Source: Aquibium sp. ELW1220
Lineage (GTDB): Bacteria > Pseudomonadota > Alphaproteobacteria > Rhizobiales > Rhizobiaceae
NCBI RefSeq assembly: GCF_030398385.1
Contig: NZ_JAOAOQ010000020.1
Span: forward strand, 30,628 to 94,627
Direction: 5' to 3'
Length of the DNA stretch: 64,000 nucleotides
In this document: positions 54,042 through 64,000 of the stretch, in pieces
Layout: each line of letters starts with the position of its first letter
How positions within the stretch are numbered: the stretch's first letter is position 1
The notes under the pieces: generated by a model
What the model saw: only the letters and a program-made list of their open reading frames with translations
The model's database searches: none
What the model was told of the DNA's origin: nothing
Made by a program: the position numbers and the translations under genes

Positions 54042-54350
54042 ATGAAAGTGCTCACCGCCAACAGGCTGATCGACGGCGAAGTGGTCTGGTACGGGACGGG
54101 CGATGCCTGGATCGAACTGATCGACGGCGCCCGTATCGCCCGCGACAAGGCCGGCGAGGAGATGCTGCAGGCGCTCGGCAAGGCGGCGCTAGCCGACAAC
54201 CTCGTGGTCGATGTCGACCTCATCGACGTCGAGCAGCAGGATGGCCGCATCGTGCCGACGCGCCTGCGCGAGCGCATCCGTGCCGCCGGGCCGACCAACC
54301 ATCTCCACCATGGCAAGCAGGCGCGGCCCGATTTCGCGCCGGCCGCCTGA
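54042..54350 (+). CDS. DUF2849 family protein
   Basis: A 102-residue protein of DUF2849 (MKVLTANRLIDGEVVWYGTG, VVDVDLIDVEQQDGRIVPTR, REKIR-like LRERIRAAGPTNHLHHGKQ). It is regularly encoded between cysG and cysI in rhizobia, so a supporting role in sulfite reduction is likely, though no activity is known. A GAGGAAGG site precedes the ATG. Confidence 0.9.
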   Translation: MKVLTANRLIDGEVVWYGTGDAWIELIDGARIARDKAGEEMLQALGKAALADNLVVDVDLIDVEQQDGRIVPTRLRERIRAAGPTNHLHHGKQARPDFAPAA

Positions 54351-54395
54351 GCCGGCCGCTCGCCGGCATCCTCCGTACGAGCAGGGAAAACCAGA

Positions 54396-56040
<1,645 letters not shown>

Positions 56041-56066
<26 letters not shown>

Positions 56067-56793
56067 GGCGGCGCACGACGCCGAAACGGAGGCCGCCGCG
56101 CTCGAAGAGCGCTTCGGCGAACTCGACGCGCGCGACCTGATCGCGCTGTCGATCGGCCGCTTCCGGCCGGGATCGCTCGCCGCCGTCTCGTCCTTCGGGG
56201 CGGATTCGGCCGTGCTGCTGCACATGATCGCGCGCATCGACCCCGCGCTGCCGGTGCTGTTCCTGGAGACCGGCAAGCATTTCGGCGAGACGCTGCAGTA
56301 CCGCGATGCGCTGATAGCCGATTTCGGCCTGCGCGACCTGCGCGTCGTCGCGCCGCGCCCCGAGCTTCTGGCGGTTCGCGACCCGGACGGGACGCTGCAC
56401 CAGCGCGACACCGACGGCTGCTGCGACCTGCGCAAGGTGGAGCCGATGGCCCGTGCCGTGGCGCCGTTCGAGGCCTGGTTCACCGGCCGCAAGCGCCACC
56501 AGGCGGCGACCCGCGCCGGCCTGCCGGTGTTCGAGGCGGTGGGCGAGCGCATCCGCATCAACCCGCTGGCGAAGTGGACCACCGCCGACCTCGCCGCCTA
56601 CATGCGCGAGCACCAGCTGCGCGAGAACCCGCTGGTCGCCTATGGCTATCTCTCGATCGGCTGTTTCCCCTGCACCCAGCCGGTGAAGGAGGGCGAGGAT
56701 CCGCGCGCCGGCCGCTGGGCCGGCCAGGCCAAGACCGAATGCGGCATCCATCTTTCCGGCCTCGACGATTCGCTCACCGCCTCCTCGCTCTGA
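56041..56793 (+). CDS. cysH: Adenylyl-sulfate (APS/PAPS) reductase CysH
   Basis: A 250-residue thioredoxin-dependent reductase of adenylylated sulfate. The PP-loop-like SSFGADSAVLLHMI is at about residues 47-60. GCCDLRKVEPM and YLSIGCFPCTQPV carry the Cys pairs (CC and C-x2-C) that bind a [4Fe-4S] cluster, the mark of the APS-reducing type. The catalytic Cys is in TECGIHLSG near the end. The start lies inside cysI. Reduced thioredoxin (TrxA at 2.7 kb or another) is its electron donor. Confidence 0.95.
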
Positions 56794-56871
56794 TATAGAG
56801 ACTGCGCCTGTCGGCCGCAGCGGTCCTGCCGCCGCGACCGACAGGCTCCCGCGACCATACGACAGGCAATC

Positions 56872-57405
56872 ATGACCCAACCCACCCCCGACGCGCCGCG
56901 GCTCTGGACCCCGAGCGGATTCCGCGAGGACACCTGGACCCATGCCGACAGCGCCGAGGCGCTGGATGGCAACGCCGCCGTCATCCTGCCGCTGCCCGTA
57001 TGGCAGGCGCTCGACGCGGAGACGAAGTCCGCCAATCGCGACCGGATCGGCGTGCTGCTGGCACCCGGCGAACCGCTCGACGCCATCGTCGACGCGCTGC
57101 CCGGCCTGCCGCTGGTGGCGCTGTCCTTCCCGGCCTTCAACGACGGCCGCAGCTTCTCCAAGGCCGAGCTGCTGCGCCGCCGCCATGGCTACGGGGGCGC
57201 GGTGCGCGCCTGCGGCCAGGTGCTGGTCGACCAGATCCCGCACATGATCCGCACCGGCTTCGACGAGCTGGAAGTCTCGCACCCGGTCGCGCTGAAGCGG
57301 CTGGAGGAAGGCCGCGCGGGCGGCCTGCCGCTCTACTACCAGCCGACAGCCAGGGCCGAGGAGGCCGAGGGCACGTATTCTTGGCGGCGCAAGCCGGCGG
57401 GCTGA
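56872..57405 (+). CDS. DUF934 family protein
   Basis: A 177-residue DUF934 protein (LPVWQALDAETKSANRDRIG, LVALSFPAFNDGRSFSKAEL, RAVRACGQVLVDQIPHMIRT-like segment). The family is usually the last gene of the cysI-cysH cluster and is thought to take part in sulfite reduction, with no proven activity. It follows cysH after 78 bp. Confidence 0.93.
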   Translation: MTQPTPDAPRLWTPSGFREDTWTHADSAEALDGNAAVILPLPVWQALDAETKSANRDRIGVLLAPGEPLDAIVDALPGLPLVALSFPAFNDGRSFSKAELLRRRHGYGGAVRACGQVLVDQIPHMIRTGFDELEVSHPVALKRLEEGRAGGLPLYYQPTARAEEAEGTYSWRRKPAG

Positions 57406-57415
57406 GGCCGGCGCT

Positions 57416-58645
57416 TCAGGCCGGCGGCGCGGCCTGGCGCGGCTTGCGCGCCAGCAGCGCCACGGCGCAGTAGCCGGCGACGGCCACAGCGCCCGCCACC
57501 GCCACCATGGCGAGCGCCGTGAGTGGCGAGGCGCGCGCCAGCACCAATGCGAAGGCGAAGGGAGCGATCGCGGTGGAAAACTGCCGCGCCGCGCTCATCC
57601 AGCCGACATGCGCCCCATAGGACGCCCGTCCGAACACCTCGAGCGGCAGCGTGCCGCCGACGATCGAGAACAGGCCGGAGCCGAGGCCGAACAGGATGAC
57701 GGCCGCCGCGATGCCCGGCACGCTGGGTGCTGCAATTGCGAGCAGCACCACGCCCGAGGTCAGGAACAGCCCCGCCAGGATGGCGAGCCAGGACTGCCGC
57801 AGCCGACCGCCGAAGACCATGTTGATCAGCCGGCTCGCCACCTGCGCCGGACCGAAGAAGGTCGAGACCAGAACGCCCGCCGTACCGAGACCCATGCCAG
57901 TGAGCAGCGGCACCATGTGCAGCAGGATGGCCGCCTGCACGAAGCCGGCGAAGGCGAAACCGCCGAGCATCAGCAGGAACACGGCGCGCAGCCGGACGGG
58001 CGCAAGGCCGATGCCGTCGGCCGTGCCGGCCGTGCCCGCGACGGGCTTCGGCGCGGCGAGCGCCTGGCGCCGGGCGAGCCGTGCGATCCACCCGTGCACT
58101 GGCAGGCAGAGCATCAGGTTCATGCCGGCGAAGACGAGGTAGACCTCTCGCCAGGTCAGCGCCGCGTGCAGCGCCGAGGTCAGCGGCCAGAACAGCGTCG
58201 AGGCGAAGCCCGCGATCAGCGTAAGCAGGGTGATCGACCGCTGCGCCCCCGCCGTGCCGGTCTGGACGATCGCCACGAAGGCCGTCGAATAGAGGACGAA
58301 GCAGGCGGCGAATTCCATCGCCAGCAATGCGATGACGAAGCTTGCCCGCCCGGGCGCCAGCGCGCAGGCGACGAGCGCCAGTGCAGCCACGGCCGAGCCC
58401 GCCGTCATGACGCGTCCGGCGCCGTGGCGGTCGGCCAGCCGCCCCGCCAGCGGCGCAAACAGGCTGCCGAAGAACAGCGCCGCCGACAGTGCCGCGAAGG
58501 CCAGGTGCTCCGGCACAGCGAACTCGGCGGCGATGGCCGGCGCCAGGATCGGGAAGGAATAGAACAGCGTGCCGTAGCCGACCACCTGCGTCAGCCCCAG
58601 CCCCCAGATGACGGCGGGGGGAGCCTTGGGGTCGGGATGCGGCAT
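57416..58645 (-). CDS. MFS transporter, possibly ArsK-type metalloid exporter
   Basis: A 409-residue major facilitator with 12 predicted helices. WGLGLTQVVGYGTLFYSFPI opens it and the loop GRLADRHGAGRV is the MFS motif A. It lies in the same orientation, 67 bp after an ArsR-type regulator gene with a Cys pair near its C-terminus. This pair and the N-terminal sequence resemble arsenite-efflux MFS proteins of the ArsK group, but the substrate is not established. Confidence 0.88.
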   Translation of the reverse strand: MPHPDPKAPPAVIWGLGLTQVVGYGTLFYSFPILAPAIAAEFAVPEHLAFAALSAALFFGSLFAPLAGRLADRHGAGRVMTAGSAVAALALVACALAPGRASFVIALLAMEFAACFVLYSTAFVAIVQTGTAGAQRSITLLTLIAGFASTLFWPLTSALHAALTWREVYLVFAGMNLMLCLPVHGWIARLARRQALAAPKPVAGTAGTADGIGLAPVRLRAVFLLMLGGFAFAGFVQAAILLHMVPLLTGMGLGTAGVLVSTFFGPAQVASRLINMVFGGRLRQSWLAILAGLFLTSGVVLLAIAAPSVPGIAAAVILFGLGSGLFSIVGGTLPLEVFGRASYGAHVGWMSAARQFSTAIAPFAFALVLARASPLTALAMVAVAGAVAVAGYCAVALLARKPRQAAPPA

Positions 58646-58712
58646 CGGAGGGTCCGGGTGGGGGCGGGAGATTGGCAGGCGGGAACGCTGAGGCCGGCGG
58701 GCGGCGCGAAGC

Positions 58713-59033
58713 CTAGCCGGGCGGCGCCGTCTCGCCCGGCGGCAGCGAGCCGTCGGCGCAGCACTCTTCGGAGAGGAATCCGATCAGGTCCGCCATGGCG
58801 GGATAGACCGCGCGGCAGATCAGTGTCGTTCCCTGCCGCTCCTGGCTGACGAGCCCCGTCTCGACCAGCCGCCGGCAATGGTGCGACAGCGTAGAGGCCG
58901 GGATGTCGAGCTTTTCCTGGATGCGCCCGACGGCAAGCCCCTCGGCACCGGCGCGGACCAGGATCCGGTAGATCCTGAGCCGCATCGGACTGCCGAGCGC
59001 TTCCAGCTGGCGGGCCACGGTCTCGATCGTCAT
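58713..59033 (-). CDS. ArsR-family winged-helix repressor
   Basis: A 106-residue regulator. MTIETVARQLEALGSPMRLR, then ILVRAGAEGLAVGRIQEKLD, then ASTLSHHCRRLVETGLVSQE, form the wHTH; SHHCRRL is the recognition helix with Cys, and a further pair (EECCADG) stands at residues 93-96. The Cys could form a metal/metalloid site. It should repress the MFS gene behind it. A GTG two codons earlier is an alternative start. Confidence 0.9.
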   Translation of the reverse strand: MTIETVARQLEALGSPMRLRIYRILVRAGAEGLAVGRIQEKLDIPASTLSHHCRRLVETGLVSQERQGTTLICRAVYPAMADLIGFLSEECCADGSLPPGETAPPG

Positions 59034-59136
59034 GGACACGGATTAGGCCGGGCGAGGGCGGAGGTCAAACGGTATTTCGGGAAATATGGAAACAGGGTGG
59101 GCGAGGCTTTCATGGTCGCGACTGCAGGCGCCCGAT

Positions 59137-59210
59137 GGCGCCCCCCTCTGGCCTGCCGGCCATCTCCCCCTCGTGGGGGAGATGGCCGGCAGGCCAGAGG
59201 GGGGGGCGCG
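59137..59210. repeat. Near-perfect palindrome of the ATGGCGCCCCCCTCTG family
   Basis: Arms of about 34 bp (GGCGCCCCCCTCTGGCCTGC, GGCCATCTCCCCC) meet over a TCGT loop. It is the same family as 47247-47410. It sits between the ArsR start and the end of the exchanger gene and may act as terminator for the minus-strand exchanger gene. Confidence 0.85.
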
Positions 59211-59276
59211 ACAGAGTGCGATCTTCCAGGTGAGCGGTCCTCAGCCTCGGCTGCCCTACTCCCGACCGCCGCCCGC

Positions 59277-60254
59277 CTACGGCCAGATCAGCCACACATA
59301 CCCGACATAGCCCGCAAGCAGCACGCCGCCTTCCCAGCGGCTGATCTGCCGGCCGGTCCAGGCAAACAGCACCACCAGAAGCGACACCCCGATCATGACG
59401 AGGTTGTCGAAGGAGACGATCTCCTGTGGCACGACCGTCGGCGATAACAGCGCCGTCGCTCCGCCGATGCCGAGGATGTTGTAGATGTTGGAGCCGACGA
59501 TGTTGCCGAAGGCCACATCGGTCTGCTTGCGCAATGCCGCCATGACCGACGTCACCAGCTCTGGCATCGAGGTTCCGAGGGCGACGATGGTCAGGCCGAT
59601 GACCGTCTCGGAGATGTCGAACGTCCGGGCCAGCGCCACCGCGCCATCGACGAAGAACTTGCCGCCGAGCACGACGACGGCAAGCCCCCCCAGCGCCATC
59701 AGGAGCGGCAGGATGACCGAGCCCTTCGGCGCGGCGGCCGGAACGAGGCCGCCATCGGCCTCCTGCGCGGCGATGCTCTTGTCGTAGACGGCGCCATGTT
59801 CGGCGCCGGCGCGGCTTTCCTGACGAAATGCGGTGTAGATATAGGCGCAGAGCGCCGCCACGAAGACCGCGCCGACGAGCCGGCCGGCCGGCATGGTGGC
59901 GGCAATGATGGCGAACACGACGGCGACGGCGACCATCACGGCGCCGTCGCGCTTCAGCGTGCTCGATTCCACTGTGATCGGCAGCAGGAGCGTCGCGACG
60001 CCGAGGATCAGCAGGATGTTGGCGATGTTGGAGCCGACGATGTTGCCGTAGGCGATGCCGGGCGCGCCGGCGAGTGCTGCCTGCACCGAGGTGACGAGCT
60101 CCGGCGTCGAAGTGCCGAAGCCGACAAGCGTGAGGCCGATCACCAGCGGCGAAACGCCGAGGCGGCTCGCCACGTTGACCGATCCGCGAACGAGGAGCTC
60201 GCCCCCGAGGACGAGCAGAGCAAGGCCGCCCAGGAGCAGAAGGAAGATGGTCAA
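59277..60254 (-). CDS. Calcium/sodium antiporter (YrbG/NCX family)
   Basis: A 325-residue cation exchanger with ten helices in two inverted repeats. Each alpha repeat has the G-x-x-x-S-x-P-E-L motif: GFGTSTPELVTSVQAAL and ALGTSMPELVTSVMAAL, followed by GNIVGSNIANIL and GNIVGSNIYNIL. It moves Ca2+ outward against Na+ or K+. The likely start is TTG at 60254 (GGAG 8 bases ahead); an ATG at 60308 would add a Pro-rich, non-homologous prefix. Confidence 0.93.
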   Translation of the reverse strand: MTIFLLLLGGLALLVLGGELLVRGSVNVASRLGVSPLVIGLTLVGFGTSTPELVTSVQAALAGAPGIAYGNIVGSNIANILLILGVATLLLPITVESSTLKRDGAVMVAVAVVFAIIAATMPAGRLVGAVFVAALCAYIYTAFRQESRAGAEHGAVYDKSIAAQEADGGLVPAAAPKGSVILPLLMALGGLAVVVLGGKFFVDGAVALARTFDISETVIGLTIVALGTSMPELVTSVMAALRKQTDVAFGNIVGSNIYNILGIGGATALLSPTVVPQEIVSFDNLVMIGVSLLVVLFAWTGRQISRWEGGVLLAGYVGYVWLIWP

Positions 60255-60420
60255 GCGATCGACTCCGGTGGATCGAGAGGGGAGGGGTGGCGAATGCCGC
60301 CGTCTCATATAGGCGCGCGCTGCCGGATTGCCAGCGCAGGCCGCGTCGCCCCGGTCCGGTACGATCCGCAGGAATCGCCCCCGACGGCGTCGACGCGCAT
60401 CGGGGGCGGGTTCTGCCGGA

Positions 60421-60690
60421 TCAGTTGTTGTCGGGATCGGTCTCGGCCTCGTAGGCGAGGCGCAGGATGACGACGATGCCCCAGAGCGCGGCGGCGCCGA
60501 AAAGGCCGTAGAGCACTGTCGCCACCGTCTGCGACAGGTGCAGGAGCACGATCAGCGAATAGACGAAAACGCCTCCGACCGTGACGAACTGGCTGGCGAT
60601 CAGCGTCGACACGGCCGCGACGCCGAGCAGCGTGGCCGGAGTGACGATGCGCCGGGGCGGGGCGGGAAGGGTTTGGACTGCCTGTGTCAT
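60421..60690 (-). CDS. Small two-helix membrane protein, unknown function
   Basis: An 89-residue protein with two hydrophobic helices (LLGVAAVSTLIASQFVTVGG and then YSLIVLLHLSQTVATVLYGL, LFGAAALWGIVVILRL) and an acidic tail (AEAETDPDNN-like). I recognise no family. The ATG at 60690 has GGAACG ahead. The next two genes on this strand are also small membrane proteins. Confidence 0.65.
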   Translation of the reverse strand: MTQAVQTLPAPPRRIVTPATLLGVAAVSTLIASQFVTVGGVFVYSLIVLLHLSQTVATVLYGLFGAAALWGIVVILRLAYEAETDPDNN

Positions 60691-60766
60691 GTGTCGTTCC
60701 AATGAAAGTCGAGCCTGAGCGGTGCCGGGCACCGGGGCGAGGGAAAATGAGTCGGAAAAAGTCGCG

Positions 60767-60970
60767 TCAGCCGCCGAAGCGGATGCCGGTCGCCTCGAAG
60801 ATCATCAGCAGGATGCCGAAGGAACCGAGGACGGTGACGACCATGATGGCTGCGGTTGCGGCATATTCGTTGCCGAACGGCGCGCGGACGATGCCGGCGG
60901 CGTCCGGCCGTGCATAGCGGACCAATGCGAAGCACAGGCCGACGAGCACGAGACCCGTGATCATTTCCAT
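60767..60970 (-). CDS. Small two-helix membrane protein, unknown function
   Basis: A 67-residue protein (MEMITGLVLVGLCFALVRYA, NEYAATAAIMVVTVLGSFGI, LLMIFEATGIRFGG) with two membrane helices. The upstream sequence GGAGAACCCC gives a ribosome site. Unknown function; it may be translated with the 89-residue protein, 77 bp away. Confidence 0.6.
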   Translation of the reverse strand: MEMITGLVLVGLCFALVRYARPDAAGIVRAPFGNEYAATAAIMVVTVLGSFGILLMIFEATGIRFGG

Positions 60971-61067
60971 GGGGTTCTCCAGGAGAGGGGATTCCGGATT
61001 GCCAGCCGGCGACCGACCCACGCCGGACGTGCCGTCGCGGCGCGGGCGTGCCCGCGGCTGGCGCGGA

Positions 61068-61448
61068 TCAGGCCTTCGGGAGAACGGCGGGCGGCGCGCG
61101 CTGGCCGGGTGCGAAGGAGGCGCTGCGGACCGGCGCAGGCGCTTCGCGTGAATCAGGTGCAAGGGGCGCGCCCTGCGGCTCGGCAAGGCGCGCGGAAGAA
61201 ATCACGGCGTCGCCTGCCGGCTTGCCGCCGACATGCGGCTGTCGGTCGCCCGCGCGGAAGCGGATCTCGCCCTGCGGTGCCTCCGACGCCAGCACCGGCT
61301 GCCGAAGGTCGCCCGAGGACAGGACGGCCTGCCCTAGCCCGAAGCCGGACTGCGCGACGCGGCCGGCATCGGACAGGTGCGACAGCACCGTCAGGACCAC
61401 CAGGAGCCCGACCAGCCAGCGCGCCGTGAAACGGTTGAGGATGTTCAA
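61068..61448 (-). CDS. Exported or membrane-anchored hypothetical protein
   Basis: A 126-residue protein with one N-terminal hydrophobic segment (MNILNRFTARWLVGLLVVLT) and a Pro/Ala-rich, low-complexity extracytoplasmic part (RLAEPQGAPLAPDSREAPAP). No family is recognised. It is upstream of the two small membrane protein genes on the same strand. Confidence 0.6.
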   Translation of the reverse strand: MNILNRFTARWLVGLLVVLTVLSHLSDAGRVAQSGFGLGQAVLSSGDLRQPVLASEAPQGEIRFRAGDRQPHVGGKPAGDAVISSARLAEPQGAPLAPDSREAPAPVRSASFAPGQRAPPAVLPKA

Positions 61449-61529
61449 CGAGACCTCTCGACGGCTTCGGCCGCCACGGCCTTCAGTACCAGTGTCGCGA
61501 CTGCAGCGCCAGACCGTCCCGCGCGACCG

Positions 61530-62249
61530 TCAGCGCCTTCGCACCGAAACGTCGTGGCGCTGCGAGATCGCCTTGTGCAGATGCACCATCATGGCGGCGG
61601 CAAACAGCGGCGTGAGCAGGTTGACGAAGGGGATCGCCAGGAAGCCGGCGATCACCAGCCCGGCGAGGAATACGGTGCCGGAATAGCGCCGCCGCAACGC
61701 TTTGGCCTCCGCCTCGTCGCGAAAGCGCATTGCGGCGAATTCGAAGAACTCGCGGCCGAGCAGGTAGCCGTTGACGACGAAGAAGGCGACGAGGTTGACG
61801 CCGGGGATCAGGAGCAGGAAGAGCGCCACGAGATTGCCGACGACGACGATGGCGAAGAACTTGAGCGACAGCCAAAGCGCCTGCACCGGCGGCAGGGCGC
61901 GGCCGGACGGATCGGCGGGATAATCGGTCCGTTCCACCAGTTCGGCGACGTCGTCGAGGAACAGGCCGGCGATCAGCGCCGAAACAGGCGCGATCAGCAG
62001 CGCGAGCCCCAGCGCCAGGGCCAGGCCCGCGACGATGGCTGCGATCAGCCCGACCCAGCCCGCCCAGTCGGGCATCGCCGGCACGAAGCCTTCCAGCACC
62101 GGCAGGGCCAGCCATTCGAAACCCTGTGTCAGCGCGAACCACAGCGCCACCAGCGCAAGCAGCGTCAGCCCCAGCGTCTTGAAGAAGACGCTTCGGAAGG
62201 CGGGAGAGAGGAGTTGGCCGGCGGCGCGGCCGGCTGCGTCGAGGATCAT
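61530..62249 (-). CDS. EI24/CysZ-like membrane protein
   Basis: A 239-residue protein with about four to five membrane helices. AFRSVFFKTLGLTLLALVAL opens it, and LALALGLALLIAPVSALIAG, GNLVALFLLLIPGVNLVAFF and NGYLLGREFFEFAAMR follow. These are typical of the EI24/CysZ family, which in E. coli imports sulfate. A sulfate role would fit the cys operon at 52-57 kb but the family is broad. The ATG at 62249 is chosen by family length. Confidence 0.85.
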   Translation of the reverse strand: MILDAAGRAAGQLLSPAFRSVFFKTLGLTLLALVALWFALTQGFEWLALPVLEGFVPAMPDWAGWVGLIAAIVAGLALALGLALLIAPVSALIAGLFLDDVAELVERTDYPADPSGRALPPVQALWLSLKFFAIVVVGNLVALFLLLIPGVNLVAFFVVNGYLLGREFFEFAAMRFRDEAEAKALRRRYSGTVFLAGLVIAGFLAIPFVNLLTPLFAAAMMVHLHKAISQRHDVSVRRR

Positions 62250-62422
62250 CGCGGGGGCTTTCCTTGTCTGGGCGGAGATAGGCATGCGCGCAGCGCCAGG
62301 CAAGCGCCCTCCGCCGCCGCCCGCGCCAGCCGCGAACGGCCGGTCCGGACGTTGCAAAGTCGGGCGGATCGGCTAAACCGGAGGCACCGTTCCGGGCTCG
62401 AAACAACAAGGTCCTCCTCCCC

Positions 62423-63424
62423 GTGCCAACCGATCCGACCTACGATGTCCTGTGCATCGGCAATGCCATCGTCGACATCATCGCCCGCTGCGACGAGGCC
62501 TTCCTCGTCGACAACGCCATCATCAAGGGCGCGATGAACCTGATCGACGCCGAGCGCGCGGAGCTGCTCTATGCGCGCATGGGGCCGGCCGTGGAGGCGT
62601 CCGGCGGCAGCGCCGGCAACACGGCGGCCGGTGTGGCGAGCTTCGGCGGCCGCGCGGCCTATTTCGGCAAGGTGGCCGACGACCAGCTCGGCCGGCTCTT
62701 CGCCCACGACATCCGCGCGCAGGGGGTGGCCTTCGACACGAACCCGCTGGAGGGCTTCCCGCCCACCGCGCGCTCGATGATCTTCGTCACGCCCGATGGC
62801 GAGCGCTCGATGAACACCTATCTCGGCGCCTGCGTCGAGCTCGGCCCCGACGACGTGGAGGCGGAGAAGGCGCAGGGCGCCAAGGTCACCTATTTCGAGG
62901 GCTATCTCTGGGACCCGCCACTCGCCAAGGAGGCGATCCGCCGCACGGCGGCGCTGGCGCATGCCGCCGGCCGCGAGGTGTCGATGACCCTGTCCGACCC
63001 GTTCTGCGTCGACCGCTACCGCGACGAATTCCTCGACCTGATGCGCTCGGGCACGGTCGACATCGTCTTCGCCAACGAGAGCGAGATGAAGTCGCTCTAC
63101 CAGACCGCGTCCTTCGAGGCGGGACTGGAGGCGATCCGCAAGGACTGCAAACTCGCCGCCATCACCCGCTCCGAACGCGGCTCGGTGATCGTGCGCGGGC
63201 ACGAGACGGTGCAGGTCGACGCGATCGAGATCGCCGAACTCGTCGACACCACCGGCGCCGGCGACCTCTACGCCGCCGGCTTCCTGCACGGCTACACCAC
63301 GGGGCGGAGCCTCGCCGACTGCGGCAAGCTGGGTTCGCTCGCGGCCGGCATCGTCATCCAGCAGGTGGGACCGCGGCCGATGAAGAGCCTGCGGGAGGCG
63401 GCGGAGCAGGTGGGGTTGGGGTGA
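62423..63424 (+). CDS. PfkB-family kinase, adenosine kinase-like
   Basis: A 333-residue ribokinase-fold kinase. YDVLCIGNAIVDIIARCDEA and GGSAGNTAAGVASFGGRAAY form the sugar site, ITRSERGSVIV follows, and the catalytic motif is DTTGAGDLYAAGFLHGYTTG (Asp base). Alphaproteobacterial enzymes of this length and N-terminus are annotated adenosine kinase; fructokinase or another sugar kinase is possible. The start is GTG/ATG-like at 62423 in the usual place. Confidence 0.9.
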   Translation: MPTDPTYDVLCIGNAIVDIIARCDEAFLVDNAIIKGAMNLIDAERAELLYARMGPAVEASGGSAGNTAAGVASFGGRAAYFGKVADDQLGRLFAHDIRAQGVAFDTNPLEGFPPTARSMIFVTPDGERSMNTYLGACVELGPDDVEAEKAQGAKVTYFEGYLWDPPLAKEAIRRTAALAHAAGREVSMTLSDPFCVDRYRDEFLDLMRSGTVDIVFANESEMKSLYQTASFEAGLEAIRKDCKLAAITRSERGSVIVRGHETVQVDAIEIAELVDTTGAGDLYAAGFLHGYTTGRSLADCGKLGSLAAGIVIQQVGPRPMKSLREAAEQVGLG

Positions 63425-63759
63425 GGGGGGGAAGAACGCGACGTGGTTGTAGCCTGTCGAGGCCGTCCCCACTTCTCCGGAAACTGCTGTATTCTGGGAG
63501 TCGATGGTATGGCGGTAGGCGGACATCTAACGACTGACCGAAGCGGCAAGCTGAACTTTGAGGTTGGTCGTGGCCCCTTGGGTTCACTCCTAGTACACTT
63601 GTGATGGGTGGTAGGGGCTTCGACGGTCGTCGCTGCGATCTTCGCTGTGCTATAGCGCCCACTGCATGTTTCGTACATTAATCCAGTGTAGCGACTTGTA
63701 AACGAAAAGAGATGGGCGATGGTGCCCGCAGGGAATAGGTTAGGCCTACTGAGGAAGCG
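63425..63759. other. Region without a supported gene
   Basis: The composition is less GC-rich than the surrounding genes and no convincing frame is present on either strand. It carries the upstream region of the truncated frame at 63760. Confidence 0.5.
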
Positions 63760-63900
63760 ATGTCGGACGGACCAACGATTTTCAGCCTGCATTACAAGGG
63801 GAGCCGCTTCCGAAATGCGCGCTTGCCTGTTGAGGTGCTGTCTGATTTGCCAGCCTTCCGTGACCTCCTCGTTTCCTATGCTAACCCGTCTTATTCATGA
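63760..63900 (+). pseudogene. Short frame, probably truncated N-terminus of an unknown gene
   Basis: After a GAGGAAG ribosome site a 46-codon frame reads MSDGPTIFSLHYKGSRFRNA, then RLPVEVLSDLPAFRDLLVSY, then ANPSYS and stop. The start looks like the beginning of a longer protein with an LPxxVLxDLPAFRDLLV core. The following bases show no continuation in any frame that I can defend. Likely truncated. Confidence 0.4.
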
Positions 63901-64000
63901 GTTCGCTTTCGCGGATGACGCCGGTCGATGGTACGCGGGCGGTCGAGGCGTCTCTTTCACCGCGGGTGGGTCTGGACTTGTAGAACGCGCTGGAGGTTGA

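Overview
The window is a 64 kb piece of chromosome from a high-GC alphaproteobacterium, most likely of the order Hyphomicrobiales (Rhizobiales) and close to Mesorhizobium and other Phyllobacteriaceae. This rests on gene order and family types: addA-trxA, trpF-trpB-trpA-accD-folC, infC/rpmI-rplT-pheS, cysG-DUF2849-cysI-cysH-DUF934, a host-attachment protein, an Omp25/31-like barrel, HWE-type kinases, and several GC-rich palindromic intergenic repeats of the kind common in these genomes. No species can be named and no rRNA or tRNA gene was seen.

Layout. 1-13 kb: DNA repair (3' part of addA), thioredoxin, tryptophan synthesis, accD and folC. Two toxin-antitoxin modules sit among the trp genes: a VapBC-type pair before trpF, and a RHH/RelE-type pair wedged between trpB and trpA by 4-base overlaps. 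13-17 kb: translation genes (infC with an AUU start, rpmI, rplT, pheS). 17-26 kb: accessory region with a two-component system, a Tat-exported amidohydrolase that may be its target, a PAP2 phosphatase, a SulP transporter with an XRE regulator, a small multidrug-type membrane protein, a potassium channel and a decayed amj remnant.

26.3-29.1 kb, minus strand: the most interesting locus. A PatA/PatG-type subtilisin-like protease, of the family that matures cyanobactins, overlaps the first of three consecutive genes for short Cys-rich peptides. The three peptides share an N-terminal R-L-P-x-x-S motif and differ in their Cys-rich C-termini (8, 8 and 6 Cys). This looks like a minimal, probably undescribed RiPP (ribosomally made, modified peptide) cassette without the usual cyclodehydratase.

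29-38 kb: lepA, a broken DUF4258 gene next to an intact DUF2283 gene, an AT-rich island with an overlapping FRG-domain/DUF262 gene pair (a candidate defence module), dtd, a membrane protein with a chimeric tail, a second AT-rich island with one unknown gene, and an acyltransferase. 38-43 kb: a class A penicillin-binding protein, an SDR oxidoreductase, an HWE histidine kinase and a PAS-LuxR regulator. 43.3-50.6 kb: a branched-chain-amino-acid-type ABC transporter (binding protein, two ATPases, two permeases) with an SDR dehydrogenase and an alpha/beta hydrolase. Three of its internal junctions carry repeats, including a G-quadruplex-prone 7-bp minisatellite in two opposite orientations. 50.9-52.3 kb: two small conflict-type genes (one a DUF2283-MazG fusion) and a host-attachment protein. 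52.6-57.4 kb: assimilatory sulfate reduction. 57.4-64 kb: an MFS/ArsR pair, a Na/Ca exchanger, small membrane proteins, a CysZ-like protein and a PfkB sugar kinase.
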